Below are positions 24,548-32,543 of a DNA stretch of 64,000 bases, piece by piece. This stretch comes from JACVRW01 sp963803085 (GTDB taxonomy: Bacteria > Actinomycetota > Thermoleophilia > Solirubrobacterales > Thermoleophilaceae), in contig CAWDLE010000015.1 of NCBI GenBank assembly GCA_963803085.1, forward strand, positions 1-64,000, read 5' to 3'. Each line of letters opens with the position of its first letter. The stretch's first letter is position 1. Both the position numbers and the translations under genes were made by a program. The notes under the pieces were generated by a model. It had not been told where the DNA came from. It did not search any database and saw nothing but the letters and a program-made list of their open reading frames with translations.

Positions 24548-26341
24548 ATGCCAGAGCGCACCGACCTCCTGCGGGTTGCACTCGCGCAGCTGAACCCGAC
24601 CGTCGGGGACATCCGCGGCAACGCCCGCAAGATCTCCGAGGGCATCGCCCGTGCCCGTGACGAGGGTGCCTCGCTCGTGGTGTTCCCGGAGCTGAGTCTC
24701 ACCGGCTATCCGCCCGAGGACCTGCTGCTGAAGACGTCTTTCCTGGACGCCGCCGAGGCAGCGCTTCAGGAGCTGGCGGGCCAGACCCAGGGGATCGCCG
24801 CAGTGGTGGGCTATCCGGAGAAGGCGGAGGACGTCTACAACAGCGCGGCCGTGCTCGCCGACGGCGACGTGGTGGCCACCTACCGCAAGATGTACCTGCC
24901 GAACTACGGGGTCTTCGACGAGCAGCGCTACTTCCAGTCGGGTGCGGAGGCGGCGATCGTCGAGCTGAACGGTGTGCCGATCGGGCTCAGCATCTGTGAG
25001 GACATCTGGGAGCCGGGTCCGCCCGCCATGACGGAGGCGCTCGCCGGCGCGCAGGTGATCCTGAACCTGTCCGCCTCCCCCTATCGCCGCGGCGTCGGCG
25101 CCGGGCGCGAGCGCATGCTGATCCAGCGCGCGCTGGACAACCTCACGGCCGTCGTGTTCGTGAACACCGTGGGCGGCCAGGACGAGCTGGTCTTCGACGG
25201 CCACAGCCTCGCCATCGATCAGGACGGCAAGGTGCTCGCCCGGGCGCCGCAGTTCGAGGAGGCGCTCACCCTCTGCACCATCGACCCGCGCGCAATCACG
25301 GCCGCACGGCTGCGCGACACGCGCCACCGGGTGAACGTGCGCCGGCAGCGGCGCGCCGAGCACGTCGCGGAGCCGCCGGTGTTCACGCTGGCGAGCATCA
25401 ACACCGAGGCGAGCGCGGAGCCCGAGCTGGTGTCCGGCGAGCTGGCGGACACGCTCGGCCCCGAGGCGGAGGTCTACGCCGCGCTGCGCACCGGCCTGCA
25501 CGACTACGTGGAGAAGAACGGCTTCGAGCGCGTGGTGATCGCGCTATCCGGCGGGATCGACTCCGCGCTTGCCGCGCTGGTGGCCGTCGACGCGCTCGGC
25601 CCCGAGCGGGTCACGTGCGTGTCGATGCCCTCCCCCTACTCCAGCGAGGGCACACGCAATGATGCCGGCGCGATCGCGGAGAACCTCGGCGTGGACTTCC
25701 GCGAGATCGGTATCGAGCAGGCGATGAGCGCCTACGAGGAGATGCTGCGCGAGGCGTTCGACGGCCGCGAGCCGGACGTGACCGAGGAGAACGTGCAGGC
25801 GCGCATCCGCGGCAACGTGGTGATGGCGCTCTCGAACAAGTTCGGCTGGCTCGTGCTGGCCACCGGCAACAAGTCGGAGATGTCGGTGGGCTACGCCACC
25901 CTGTACGGCGACATGGCGGGTGGCTTCGCGGTCTTGAAGGACGTCTATAAGGGCTGGGTCTACCGGCTGGTGCGCTGGCGCAACGGGCAGGCCGAAAGCG
26001 AGCTCGTGCCGGCATCGGTGCTCGACAGGCCCCCGTCCGCGGAGCTGCGCCACGAGCAGCGCGACGACGAGTCGCTGCCGCCCTACGACGTGCTCGACCT
26101 GATCCTCGAGGGCTACATCGAGGAGGACCTCGACGCCGTGGAGCTGGTGCACCGCGGCCTGCCGGCCGAGGACGTGGAGCGCGTGATCCGGATGGTCGAC
26201 CGGTCCGAGTACAAGCGCCGACAGGCGCCCCCCGGGATCAAGATCTCGGCGCGGGCATTCGGCCGCGACCGCCGACTCCCGATCACAAATCGCTTCGAGA
26301 GCTCGGGCGATCCCGCCGAGCGCCGTCTCAGGGCGCTTTAA
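24548..26341 (+). CDS. nadE: Glutamine-dependent NAD+ synthetase
   Basis: 597 residues. It makes NAD+ from deamido-NAD+, ATP and glutamine in the cytosol. The N-terminal nitrilase-type glutaminase has the Glu (VVFPELSLTGYPPEDLL), Lys (YRKMYLPNYGVFDE) and Cys (IGLSICEDIWEPG) triad. The C-terminal synthetase has the P-loop-like SGGIDSALAALVAVDALG and the ATP/NaAD segment LATGNKSEMSVGYATLYGD. Length is normal for the short glutamine-using class. The ATG is 34 bases after the VanX-fusion stop, so it may share its transcript. Its 3' end overlaps the convergent thioesterase by 14 bases. Confidence 0.95.
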   Translation: MPERTDLLRVALAQLNPTVGDIRGNARKISEGIARARDEGASLVVFPELSLTGYPPEDLLLKTSFLDAAEAALQELAGQTQGIAAVVGYPEKAEDVYNSAAVLADGDVVATYRKMYLPNYGVFDEQRYFQSGAEAAIVELNGVPIGLSICEDIWEPGPPAMTEALAGAQVILNLSASPYRRGVGAGRERMLIQRALDNLTAVVFVNTVGGQDELVFDGHSLAIDQDGKVLARAPQFEEALTLCTIDPRAITAARLRDTRHRVNVRRQRRAEHVAEPPVFTLASINTEASAEPELVSGELADTLGPEAEVYAALRTGLHDYVEKNGFERVVIALSGGIDSALAALVAVDALGPERVTCVSMPSPYSSEGTRNDAGAIAENLGVDFREIGIEQAMSAYEEMLREAFDGREPDVTEENVQARIRGNVVMALSNKFGWLVLATGNKSEMSVGYATLYGDMAGGFAVLKDVYKGWVYRLVRWRNGQAESELVPASVLDRPPSAELRHEQRDDESLPPYDVLDLILEGYIEEDLDAVELVHRGLPAEDVERVIRMVDRSEYKRRQAPPGIKISARAFGRDRRLPITNRFESSGDPAERRLRAL

Positions 26342-26738
26342 CCGAGCGCACCGCGAGCGTCACGCGCGACGCGGCGCAGAGCCGTTCCTGGTCGTCCGTA
26401 AAACGGACGTCCCAGACCCAGCTGGTGCGCCCGCGGTGGATCGGCGTCCCCTCGGCGTGGATCACGCCCTCGGTGGCCGGGCGGAAGAAATGAGTCTGGT
26501 TCGACTGCCCCACCGCGAAGTTGCCGTCGCCCTCGACGGCGAGGTGCGTCGTGACTGACACCATCGACTCCGCAAGCGCTGCGTACGCCCCGCCGTGAAC
26601 CATGCCGAGTGGCTGCTGCACGCGCTTCTCCACCGCGAACCGGCCGCGGCAGCCCTCAGGACTCGCCTCGAGCATTTCGAAGCCGAGCACGTCGTCGAGG
26701 GTGCCCGGCGCTGGATAGGTCCGAACCGGCGAATCCAT
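26328..26738 (-). CDS. PaaI-type hotdog thioesterase
   Basis: 136 residues; ATG 26738 gives MDSPVRTYPAPGTLDDVLGF. The hotdog fold and catalytic segment are clear: VEKRVQQPLGMVHGGAYAALAESM (HGG-x-x-x-x-x-x-E pattern of the PaaI/YdiI group) and VGQSNQTHFFRPATEGVIHA. It should hydrolyse an acyl-CoA thioester, with aromatic or medium-chain substrates most common in the family. It is divergent from the HTH-TM gene with 29 bases between starts. Confidence 0.88.
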   Translation of the reverse strand: MDSPVRTYPAPGTLDDVLGFEMLEASPEGCRGRFAVEKRVQQPLGMVHGGAYAALAESMVSVTTHLAVEGDGNFAVGQSNQTHFFRPATEGVIHAEGTPIHRGRTSWVWDVRFTDDQERLCAASRVTLAVRSVKAP

Positions 26739-26767
26739 AAGGGCGGGCACACTACAGTTCGCCCCGA

Positions 26768-27781
26768 ATGGCCACCTTCGATCAGCTGTCGCCTGAAAAG
26801 CGGGCGATTGTCGAGCTCGTCCTTCAGCAGGGGAAGACCTACCCCGAGCTCGCGGAGATGCTCGGCATGCCGGAACCGCGCGTGCGCGAGCTGGCGCGCG
26901 ACGCGCTCGTAGAGCTCGCGCCCGTGAGCGTGAGAGGCGTGGAGGAGGACTGGCGCGGCCAGCTCGCCGACTACGTGCTCGGCCAGCAGTCCGGACCCGA
27001 GGCCACCGCCACGAAGGGCCACCTGCGTCGCTCCGAGGCTGCCCGCAGCTGGGCGCGCTCACTGCTCGACTCGCTTGAGCAGCTCTACCCGAACGGCTCG
27101 GTCCCCGCGATCCCCGACGGCGAGCGCGGCCGGGCGGCGAGACGGCCCGCTGCTGCGGCGTCCGCCCCGGGCGAGGGCGCCGCCTCCCCACGCGGACTTT
27201 CGACCACCGACCCGGTGATGCGCCGACGTCTGCTCGCGGGAGCGGGTGCGGCCGCCCTCCTGCTGCTGCTCGTCGTGCTCGTGTGGCCGGTCGGCGTGCT
27301 CATCGGGGACGACAGCAGCGGCAACGCCAGCGGCGACACCGCCAGCAGCGACGCCGCGGCCGCCACGCAGACCACCCCGGACCAGGCGCAGCAGGCCGCC
27401 ACCGGACCGGCCGGCATAGCGATCGTGGTCGACCGCAACGGCAAGAAGCAGCTGCTGGTCCGGGCGGCGAAGCTCGCGCCGAGCGGCCAGAACGAGGGCT
27501 ATTACGTCTGGCTGTACAACAGCCCCGACGACGCGAAGTCGCTCGGCGGCCAGGTGACCGACCAGCAGGGCAACTACCAGGCACTCGGCCCCTTCCCAGC
27601 CGACTACGCGAAGTACAAGTACATCGACGTGACGAAGCAGGCGGTCGGCAACAGCACCAACATCAAGCACTCCGGAGAGTCGGTCCTACGCGGGCCGATG
27701 CCGAAGCTCCGCAACGCCAAGGGCACGACCAAGAAGCCCGCAGCGGTCGGCCAGTCGGTGCTCCAGCCTCCTGCTGGCTAG
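26768..27781 (+). CDS. Membrane protein with N-terminal sigma-4-like HTH and exported domain
   Basis: 337 residues. Residues ~8-60 look like a sigma-70 region 4 helix-turn-helix (SPEKRAIVELVLQQGKTYPE, LAEMLGMPEPRVRELARDAL). A disordered Ala/Arg stretch leads to one TM (~160-182, LLAGAGAAALLLLLVVLVWP). The outer part has a Ser/Thr/Asp/Gln linker and a beta domain (GIAIVVDRNGKKQLLVRAAK; YVWLYNSPDDAKSLGG) like the C-terminal domain of RskA-type anti-sigma factors. It could be a membrane-bound regulator linking an outside signal to transcription; no sigma gene is adjacent. Function is inferred only from architecture. Confidence 0.72.
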   Translation: MATFDQLSPEKRAIVELVLQQGKTYPELAEMLGMPEPRVRELARDALVELAPVSVRGVEEDWRGQLADYVLGQQSGPEATATKGHLRRSEAARSWARSLLDSLEQLYPNGSVPAIPDGERGRAARRPAAAASAPGEGAASPRGLSTTDPVMRRRLLAGAGAAALLLLLVVLVWPVGVLIGDDSSGNASGDTASSDAAAATQTTPDQAQQAATGPAGIAIVVDRNGKKQLLVRAAKLAPSGQNEGYYVWLYNSPDDAKSLGGQVTDQQGNYQALGPFPADYAKYKYIDVTKQAVGNSTNIKHSGESVLRGPMPKLRNAKGTTKKPAAVGQSVLQPPAG

Positions 27782-27796
27782 TAGCAGCCCGGGCGA

Positions 27797-29416
27797 TTAG
27801 GGCAGCAGCTTCCCCGGGTTCATGATCCCGGCGGGGTCGAGCCGCTCCTTGGCCGCCCGGATCAGCTCGATTCCCAGCTCGCCCACCTCCGCGCGCATCC
27901 ACTGCCGGTGGTCGCGGCCTATCGCGTGGTGGTGCGTGATCGTGCCGCCACCCGCGACTATCGCCTCGGAGGCGGCCGTCTTGGCGGCGCTCCATTGGGC
28001 CATCGCGTCGTCCTCCTGGCGTGCCAGGAACGTGAAGTAGAGCGAGGCGCCCGAGGGATACAGGTGCGAGACGTGGCACATCACGAGCGCCGGCGTGCCG
28101 CGCTCGCCGAGCGTCGTGCGGAGCGCCTCCGCCACCGCAGCGTGGAGGGTCCCGAGGTTGGCCCAGCTGGTGGCGGTCTCGAGCGTGTCCACGAACACGC
28201 GCCGGGTGAGCAGCTCGTCGCGCAGGTAGGGCCCCGAATAGCGGCTGTGCAGCCACGCCTCGCCCGGCCGAGGGCCGAGCGCGATGCCGCCCCCGGCGCG
28301 CAGGAGCCCGGCGGTGTGTCGCCGCCTGCGCTCCACGTCCTCCTCCTCGCCCTCGAACCCGAGGATCGCCACGCAGCCGCGATCGTGGCCGCGCAGGCGC
28401 AGGTAGCGCCGTCCCAGGCCCTCCGCGCGGATGCCCGACGACGACGCCATCGCCGTCGATAGGCCCGTCTCGGCCTCGTCGGAGAGCCTGTTCACATCGG
28501 CCGACGCCTCAGCCTGCTCCATCACGCGGAATGCGTCGCAGCCCTCCGCGAAGCTCGCGAACGACCAGCCCTCGTAGCGGCGGAAGGCAGGCGCGGGTCG
28601 CACGCGCACGGTCGCCTCGCAGATCACACCGAGCACGCCCTCGGAGCCCACGAGCAGCTCGCGCGTGCTCGGCCCCGCGGCCGACGCCGGCACCGCGCGC
28701 GTTCCGATCTCGCCGGCCGGGGTCATGCAGCGCACAGCCTCGACCAGCTCGTCGATGCGGCCGTAGCCCGTGGATGCCTGGCCAGCCGAGCGCGTGGCCA
28801 CCCAGCCGCCCACAGTGGAGTACTCGAACGACTGCGGAAAGTGGCCGAGCGTCACGCCCTCGGCGGCGAGTCGCCGCTCCGCCTCTGGCCCGAACAGGCC
28901 TGCGTCGAGGCGCGCCGTGAGCGATGTCCGGTCCACCTCGACCGTCGAGCTGAGCCTGCCGAGGTCGAGCGTCACCGCAGCATCCATGCCGTCTCGCACC
29001 GGCTCCACTCCGCCCACCACGCTGGTGCCGCCGCCGAATGGGATCACGGCGACCCGGTGCTCCGCGCACGCGGCGAGCACGGCCGCCACCTGCTCGGCCG
29101 AATCGGGCCGCACCACGGCGTCGGGGGCGCTCGACGCGTCCCCGGAGCGGATCCGCACGAGGTCTGGATAGGAGCGGCCGACCGCGTGCCCGATCCGGTC
29201 CTCGCGGCCGTCCCGCACGTGCTCCGCGCCCACCGCGGCCACCAGACCCTCGCGCGCCGGCGCGGGCAGCCGCGAGTCGGGGAGCGACACCTCGTCCAGG
29301 GTCACGGGCGGCCGGCGGGCGGCCGGATCAGCGCCCAGCTTGTCCCCCAGCAACGTCTCCGCGGTGGGCGGCAGAGCCACGTCGTGGCCGTCCTCTCCCC
29401 ACCCCCACCAGCGCAT
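27797..29416 (-). CDS. FAD-linked oxidase, alkyldihydroxyacetonephosphate synthase-like
   Basis: 539 residues. The opening MRWWGWGEDGH and the C-terminal HHHAIGRDHRQW are hallmark segments of AGPS-type enzymes (the His cluster is part of the active site). The FAD-binding domain (~130-310) shows VIPFGGGTSVVGGVEP and FPQSFEYSTVGGWVATRSAGQ. The C-terminal FAD-oxidase domain ends with LDPAGIMNPGKLLP. Human AGPS makes ether lipids; bacterial relatives may be ether-lipid enzymes or D-lactate/glycolate-type dehydrogenases, so the substrate is open. It is last in the run proS to this gene, and its start overlaps the SRPBCC stop by one base. Confidence 0.85.
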   Translation of the reverse strand: MRWWGWGEDGHDVALPPTAETLLGDKLGADPAARRPPVTLDEVSLPDSRLPAPAREGLVAAVGAEHVRDGREDRIGHAVGRSYPDLVRIRSGDASSAPDAVVRPDSAEQVAAVLAACAEHRVAVIPFGGGTSVVGGVEPVRDGMDAAVTLDLGRLSSTVEVDRTSLTARLDAGLFGPEAERRLAAEGVTLGHFPQSFEYSTVGGWVATRSAGQASTGYGRIDELVEAVRCMTPAGEIGTRAVPASAAGPSTRELLVGSEGVLGVICEATVRVRPAPAFRRYEGWSFASFAEGCDAFRVMEQAEASADVNRLSDEAETGLSTAMASSSGIRAEGLGRRYLRLRGHDRGCVAILGFEGEEEDVERRRRHTAGLLRAGGGIALGPRPGEAWLHSRYSGPYLRDELLTRRVFVDTLETATSWANLGTLHAAVAEALRTTLGERGTPALVMCHVSHLYPSGASLYFTFLARQEDDAMAQWSAAKTAASEAIVAGGGTITHHHAIGRDHRQWMRAEVGELGIELIRAAKERLDPAGIMNPGKLLP

Positions 29417-29862
29417 CAGGTCGGGTCCCCGAGCAGCTCCGCCAGGCCCTCGAGCGCCTCCTCGGCCTGGCGCCTGGCCGCCGCGCGCAGCTGGAACGGG
29501 CTAAAGCGCGCCCATCCGCGCGGGCGCTGGTCGAGCGTGAGCCGCACGCGCGTGCCGCCGCTTCCCTCCGGCTCGAGCGCGATCTCGGTGCTGGCCGACG
29601 CGAGCAGCCGCTCGAACGGCGATTCCTCGACCTCCTGCCTCCAGCGCAGAAGCTCGGGCTCGCGCGCGTGGACGAGGCTGTAGTCCGCGCGGACGCTCTT
29701 GCCCTTGGGAGACACGAGCACCGTCGTCCAGGCCTGCCGGCTCGCGTCCTCGACCCGTGACACGCCCGGCCACCAGGCCGGGAGACGAGCAGGATCGCTC
29801 ACGACCCGCCAGACGTCGTCGGGCGCGCCTGAGACAACGCGTTCGCGGCGGACGACCATCAC
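29416..29862 (-). CDS. SRPBCC-family (START-like) protein
   Basis: 148 residues. The polyketide-cyclase/START-like barrel is seen in MMVVRRERVVSGAPDDVWRV, VVSDPARLPAWWPGVSRVED and the later strand GGTRVRLTLDQRPRGWARF; the long C-terminal helix (LRAAARRQAEEALEGLAELL) closes the cavity. It is a probable hydrophobic ligand binder of unknown role. Its ATG overlaps the apt stop by 4 bases, so translation is coupled to apt and to the flavoprotein downstream. Confidence 0.85.
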   Translation of the reverse strand: MMVVRRERVVSGAPDDVWRVVSDPARLPAWWPGVSRVEDASRQAWTTVLVSPKGKSVRADYSLVHAREPELLRWRQEVEESPFERLLASASTEIALEPEGSGGTRVRLTLDQRPRGWARFSPFQLRAAARRQAEEALEGLAELLGDPT

Positions 29863-30380
29863 TCGTCGTCGACGACCACGAGCGACCGGACGTCATAGCC
29901 CTTGAGCCGGTCGCGCCCGTGCAGGAAAGCCAGCTCGATCACGAACGCGCATCCTGCCACGACGCCGCCCGCCTGCTCCACGAGCTCGCAGAGCGCCCCG
30001 GCCGTGCCGCCCGTGGCGAGCAGGTCGTCGTGAACCAGCACGCGGGCGCCCCCGCGGATCGCGTCCGAGTGCACCTCCAGCGCATCCATGCCGTACTCGA
30101 GCTGGTACTCGACCGAGGAGACCTCGCGCGGCAGCTTCCCCGGCTTGCGCGCGAGGATGAAGCCGGAATCGGCCGCCACGGCCACCGCCGCGCCGAGCAC
30201 GAACCCACGCGCCTCGGCAGAGACCACGTAGTCGATCTCCCGCGAGCGGGCGTAGTCGGCCAGCTGGTCGACCGCGAAGCGGAGCGCCTCGTGGTCGAGG
30301 AACAGCGGCGTGATGTCCTTGAAGACGATGCCCGGCTTCGGGAAGTCCGGGATGTCCTGGATGTGGTCCTCGAGGCGCAC
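29859..30380 (-). CDS. apt: Adenine phosphoribosyltransferase
   Basis: 173 residues, the normal length. It converts adenine and PRPP to AMP in purine salvage. Family motifs: IPDFPKPGIVFKDITPLFLD near the N-terminus, RGFVLGAAVAVAADSGFILARKPGKLP (flexible loop), YQLEYGMDALEVHSDAI and the PRPP loop VLVHDDLLATGGTAGAL. It lies in a run with a MerR regulator upstream (11-base gap) and an SRPBCC gene downstream. Confidence 0.95.
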   Translation of the reverse strand: MRLEDHIQDIPDFPKPGIVFKDITPLFLDHEALRFAVDQLADYARSREIDYVVSAEARGFVLGAAVAVAADSGFILARKPGKLPREVSSVEYQLEYGMDALEVHSDAIRGGARVLVHDDLLATGGTAGALCELVEQAGGVVAGCAFVIELAFLHGRDRLKGYDVRSLVVVDDE

Positions 30381-30391
30381 GTGCCGCCGGA

Positions 30392-31129
30392 TCAGCGTGC
30401 GAGCTTGCGCAGATCCCGGATCAGCAGCAGGTGCTTGAGGTTGGAGGCGATCGCCGCGAGGTTCTCGAGTGCCTCGACCGCCTCCTTGCGCCGCTCCGGG
30501 TTTCGCGAGCGGAGCGCCGGCGCCAGGATCTGCTCGAGCAGCGCGGCCTCGCGATCCGCCGATGTGCGGAACACGCGCAGGTTGCGCCCGCCCACTCCGA
30601 AGCGCTTCAGCTCGCCGACGGCGCGGATGATCTCGCGTTCCGTGTCGTCGTAGAGCGTCTCCCCGTCGTGGCGCTCGCCCTTGATCACGCCGAAGTCCTC
30701 GAGCTCCTTCACGAGCGCCTGGTCCGCGCCCGTCTCCTCGAGCACCTCCGCGAGCCGGTACTGCGAACCGGGGCCGCGCAGCGCGAAGCTGGTGCGCCGC
30801 ACGGTGCCGCGCGGCTCGGCGTCGGCGTCGGGCTTGGCCACCTCGGTGTCGCCACGCCCCGCGGCCAGCTCCTGGCGGATCACCCGGAGCGGCAGGAACT
30901 CGTCGCGCTGGAGGCGCAGGATCGTGCGCAGACGGTCCACGTCGGCGGCCTGATAGAGCCGGTAACCGCCCGGCGTGCGCCGCGGCGTGAGCAGCTTCTG
31001 GTCCTCGAGATAGCGGATCTTCGAGATCGAGATGTCCGGAAACTCGCGCTCGAGCTGCTTGGACACCGCCCCGATGGTGAGCGCCTTCTCCTTGCGAGGC
31101 GGTACGTCATGCGTGACCTCGGTGCTCAC
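30392..31129 (-). CDS. MerR-family regulator, FtsR-like
   Basis: 245 residues. The N-terminal MerR HTH is TIGAVSKQLEREFPDISISK, IRYLEDQKLLTPRRTPGGYR, LYQAADVDRLRTILRLQRDE; the aspartate after the usual position and the 'FPDISISKIRYLE' form match actinobacterial FtsR/Rv1828. The C-terminal half (YRLAEVLEETGADQALVKEL, then IIRAVGELKRFGVGGRNLRV) forms an effector-like helical domain without Cys. The FHA gene directly upstream (4-base overlap) reproduces the garA-ftsR gene pair of mycobacteria and corynebacteria, where the regulator controls division or growth genes. A matching palindrome lies three genes upstream (31.9 kb). Confidence 0.85.
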   Translation of the reverse strand: MSTEVTHDVPPRKEKALTIGAVSKQLEREFPDISISKIRYLEDQKLLTPRRTPGGYRLYQAADVDRLRTILRLQRDEFLPLRVIRQELAAGRGDTEVAKPDADAEPRGTVRRTSFALRGPGSQYRLAEVLEETGADQALVKELEDFGVIKGERHDGETLYDDTEREIIRAVGELKRFGVGGRNLRVFRTSADREAALLEQILAPALRSRNPERRKEAVEALENLAAIASNLKHLLLIRDLRKLAR

Positions 31130-31590
31130 CGTTCCTCCAGATACGTCAGCTTGTACTTGCCCACCTGCAGCTCGTCGCCGTTCTGAAGCCGGTGCGATTC
31201 GATGCGCCGCCGGTTCACGTACGTGCCGTTCAGGGAGCCAAGGTCGTCGATGTACAGCCCGTCACGACGCTGTACCAGCAGGGCGTGGTTGCGCGAGACC
31301 GTCACGTCGTCCAGAAAAACCTCCGCGTCCGGACTGCGCCCGATCGTCATGCGCTCACCACCCACATTGAATGCTTCGCCGGAGCGGCCGCCGCCAGAGC
31401 GGATCACGAGCGTGGCGCCCTCGTGGGTCACGGTCTCGAGGTCCACCGGACGCAGCTCGCCGGTCTCGTCCACCTGGTAGACCTCGGTGGTGTCGCCTTT
31501 GGCCTCGGCCTGGTCACCCAGGAACGCGCCGCACTTCTGGCAGTAGTTCGCGCCCTCGGCGTTGGCGAAGCCGCACTCCGGGCAGTGCAT
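31126..31590 (-). CDS. Zinc-ribbon + FHA domain protein, GarA-like
   Basis: 154 residues. Residues 3-20 form a zinc ribbon (CPECGFANAEGANYCQKCG; Cys3, 6, 17, 20). A short acidic linker carries DTTEVYQVDE, resembling the kinase-phosphorylated Thr-Thr of mycobacterial GarA. Residues ~75-150 are a FHA domain: MTIGRSPDAEVFLDD, VTVSRNHALLVQRRDGLYID, DLGSLNGTYVNRRRIESHRL. GarA binds and inhibits 2-oxoglutarate-metabolising enzymes when unphosphorylated; the same switch is plausible here but the zinc ribbon is an added feature. It lies between the RsiG-like and MerR genes. Confidence 0.87.
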   Translation of the reverse strand: MHCPECGFANAEGANYCQKCGAFLGDQAEAKGDTTEVYQVDETGELRPVDLETVTHEGATLVIRSGGGRSGEAFNVGGERMTIGRSPDAEVFLDDVTVSRNHALLVQRRDGLYIDDLGSLNGTYVNRRRIESHRLQNGDELQVGKYKLTYLEER

Positions 31591-31851
31591 CTACTCGATG
31601 TCCGCGTCCGCCGGGATGCCCTTCCCCGCCAGGATGTCGGTCAGTTGCTGCACGTCGGCGCCGCTGATCACGGATTCGCCCTCCTCGTGCTTCTTGCGCA
31701 GCCGGTTCACCAGCTCCGCGCGCAGGATGTCGATCTTGCCGTGCAGGATGCGGCGCTTGTAGGAAACCTCCTGCTCCTCCTCCGTGAGCTGTTGGATGAG
31801 ATCCTTCAGCTCTGTGTCGGAGAGCGCGCCGAGGTCAGGGAACGTGTCCAA
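31591..31851 (-). CDS. rsiG: RsiG-like coiled-coil protein with c-di-GMP-binding motif
   Basis: 86 residues. I start at TTG 31851 (AAAGGAC seven bases upstream). Residues 12-55 are a continuous helix. It contains E26-x3-S30-x2-R33-x3-H37-x3-D41, which fits the E(x3)S(x2)R(x3)Q(x3)D c-di-GMP motif of the WhiG anti-sigma factor RsiG, with His in the Gln position. Streptomyces RsiG has two such motifs in one chain, whereas single-motif versions described from deep-branching actinobacteria dimerise; this one has a single motif. The C-terminal helix (GADVQQLTDILAGKG) also fits. No WhiG gene is in the window. It leads the FHA-MerR-apt run. Confidence 0.7.
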   Translation of the reverse strand: MDTFPDLGALSDTELKDLIQQLTEEEQEVSYKRRILHGKIDILRAELVNRLRKKHEEGESVISGADVQQLTDILAGKGIPADADIE

Positions 31852-31881
31852 TGCTGTCCTTTCGAGAGAGGTAGCCAGGCG

Positions 31882-31912
31882 ACTATAGCGCTTCCTCAAC
31901 CTGAGGTTGAGG
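31882..31912 (-). promoter_or_regulatory. Promoter with 19-base perfect palindrome upstream of the RsiG-like gene
   Basis: On the minus strand the palindrome CCTCAACCTCAGGTTGAGG (arms of 9 around one base) ends 6 bases before a good -10 hexamer, TATAGT, which lies 31-36 bases upstream of the TTG start. No TTGACA-like -35 is found at normal spacing. A palindrome in place of the -35 region is typical of activator-dependent promoters, and its form is close to MerR/SoxR-type boxes. The palindrome also spans the last codons of the pgsA-like gene. Confidence 0.5.
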
Positions 31913-32543
31913 CTTTGCGTATCGCCCGCACCCCATCTTGCAGGTAGCGGGCCGTGGCCGCAAGGGTCATCGCAAGTCCGACGTACAGCACGACGTTCAG
32001 GATGTCGCTCTCGATCACCAGCGCGAGCGCCAGCGCGCTCATCACGGGCCAGACCGCCCAGCGCCCAAGCATGGTCACGTTGAGGTCGAGGCCGCGGCGC
32101 AGCGCAACCTCCGTGAGCACCAGCATCAGGGCCTCTCGCGCGGCGAGAACGGCCAGCGCCCAGCGCGGCAGCGTCTCGTAGTTCCAGGCCACGATCGCCC
32201 CGGCCACGACCAGTAGGCGGTCGGTCAGGGGATCGAGCAGCGCGCCAAGCCGGCTGTATTGCCCGGTGATCCGGGCGGCCATGCCGTCGAAATAGTCGCT
32301 CCACGCGATCACCGCGAACAGGACGAACGCGAGCCCGGAGCGACCGTCGCCGGAGTTCAGGCCGACCACGAGGAAGACCGGCACGAGCGCCAACCGTACG
32401 AATCCGATCGCGTTCGGGATGGTCCACGGATTGAGCGGCTCGCCCCTGCGGGTCTCGGGTGGCGGGCCCCCAGAGCGGTCGAGGCCGGACAGCCGCCGGA
32501 AGGTGAGTGGCTCGCGCTTCGGCTTCAGGGGAGGGTCCGCCAC
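31896..32543 (-). CDS. CDP-alcohol phosphatidyltransferase (PgsA-like)
   Basis: 215 residues from GTG 32543. It is an integral membrane enzyme with the CDP-alcohol motif SDYFDGMAARITGQYSRLGALLDPLTDR (D-G-x2-A-R-x8-G-x3-D-x3-D, complete). About five or six TM segments follow IGFVRLALVPVFLVVGL. It should transfer a phosphatidyl group from CDP-diacylglycerol to glycerol-3-phosphate or a similar alcohol; phosphatidylglycerophosphate synthase is the best guess. The hydrophilic N-terminus of ~38 residues is long for the family, but its GTG is the only start before the proS stop, with which it overlaps by 19 bases. Confidence 0.85.
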   Translation of the reverse strand: MADPPLKPKREPLTFRRLSGLDRSGGPPPETRRGEPLNPWTIPNAIGFVRLALVPVFLVVGLNSGDGRSGLAFVLFAVIAWSDYFDGMAARITGQYSRLGALLDPLTDRLLVVAGAIVAWNYETLPRWALAVLAAREALMLVLTEVALRRGLDLNVTMLGRWAVWPVMSALALALVIESDILNVVLYVGLAMTLAATARYLQDGVRAIRKASTSG

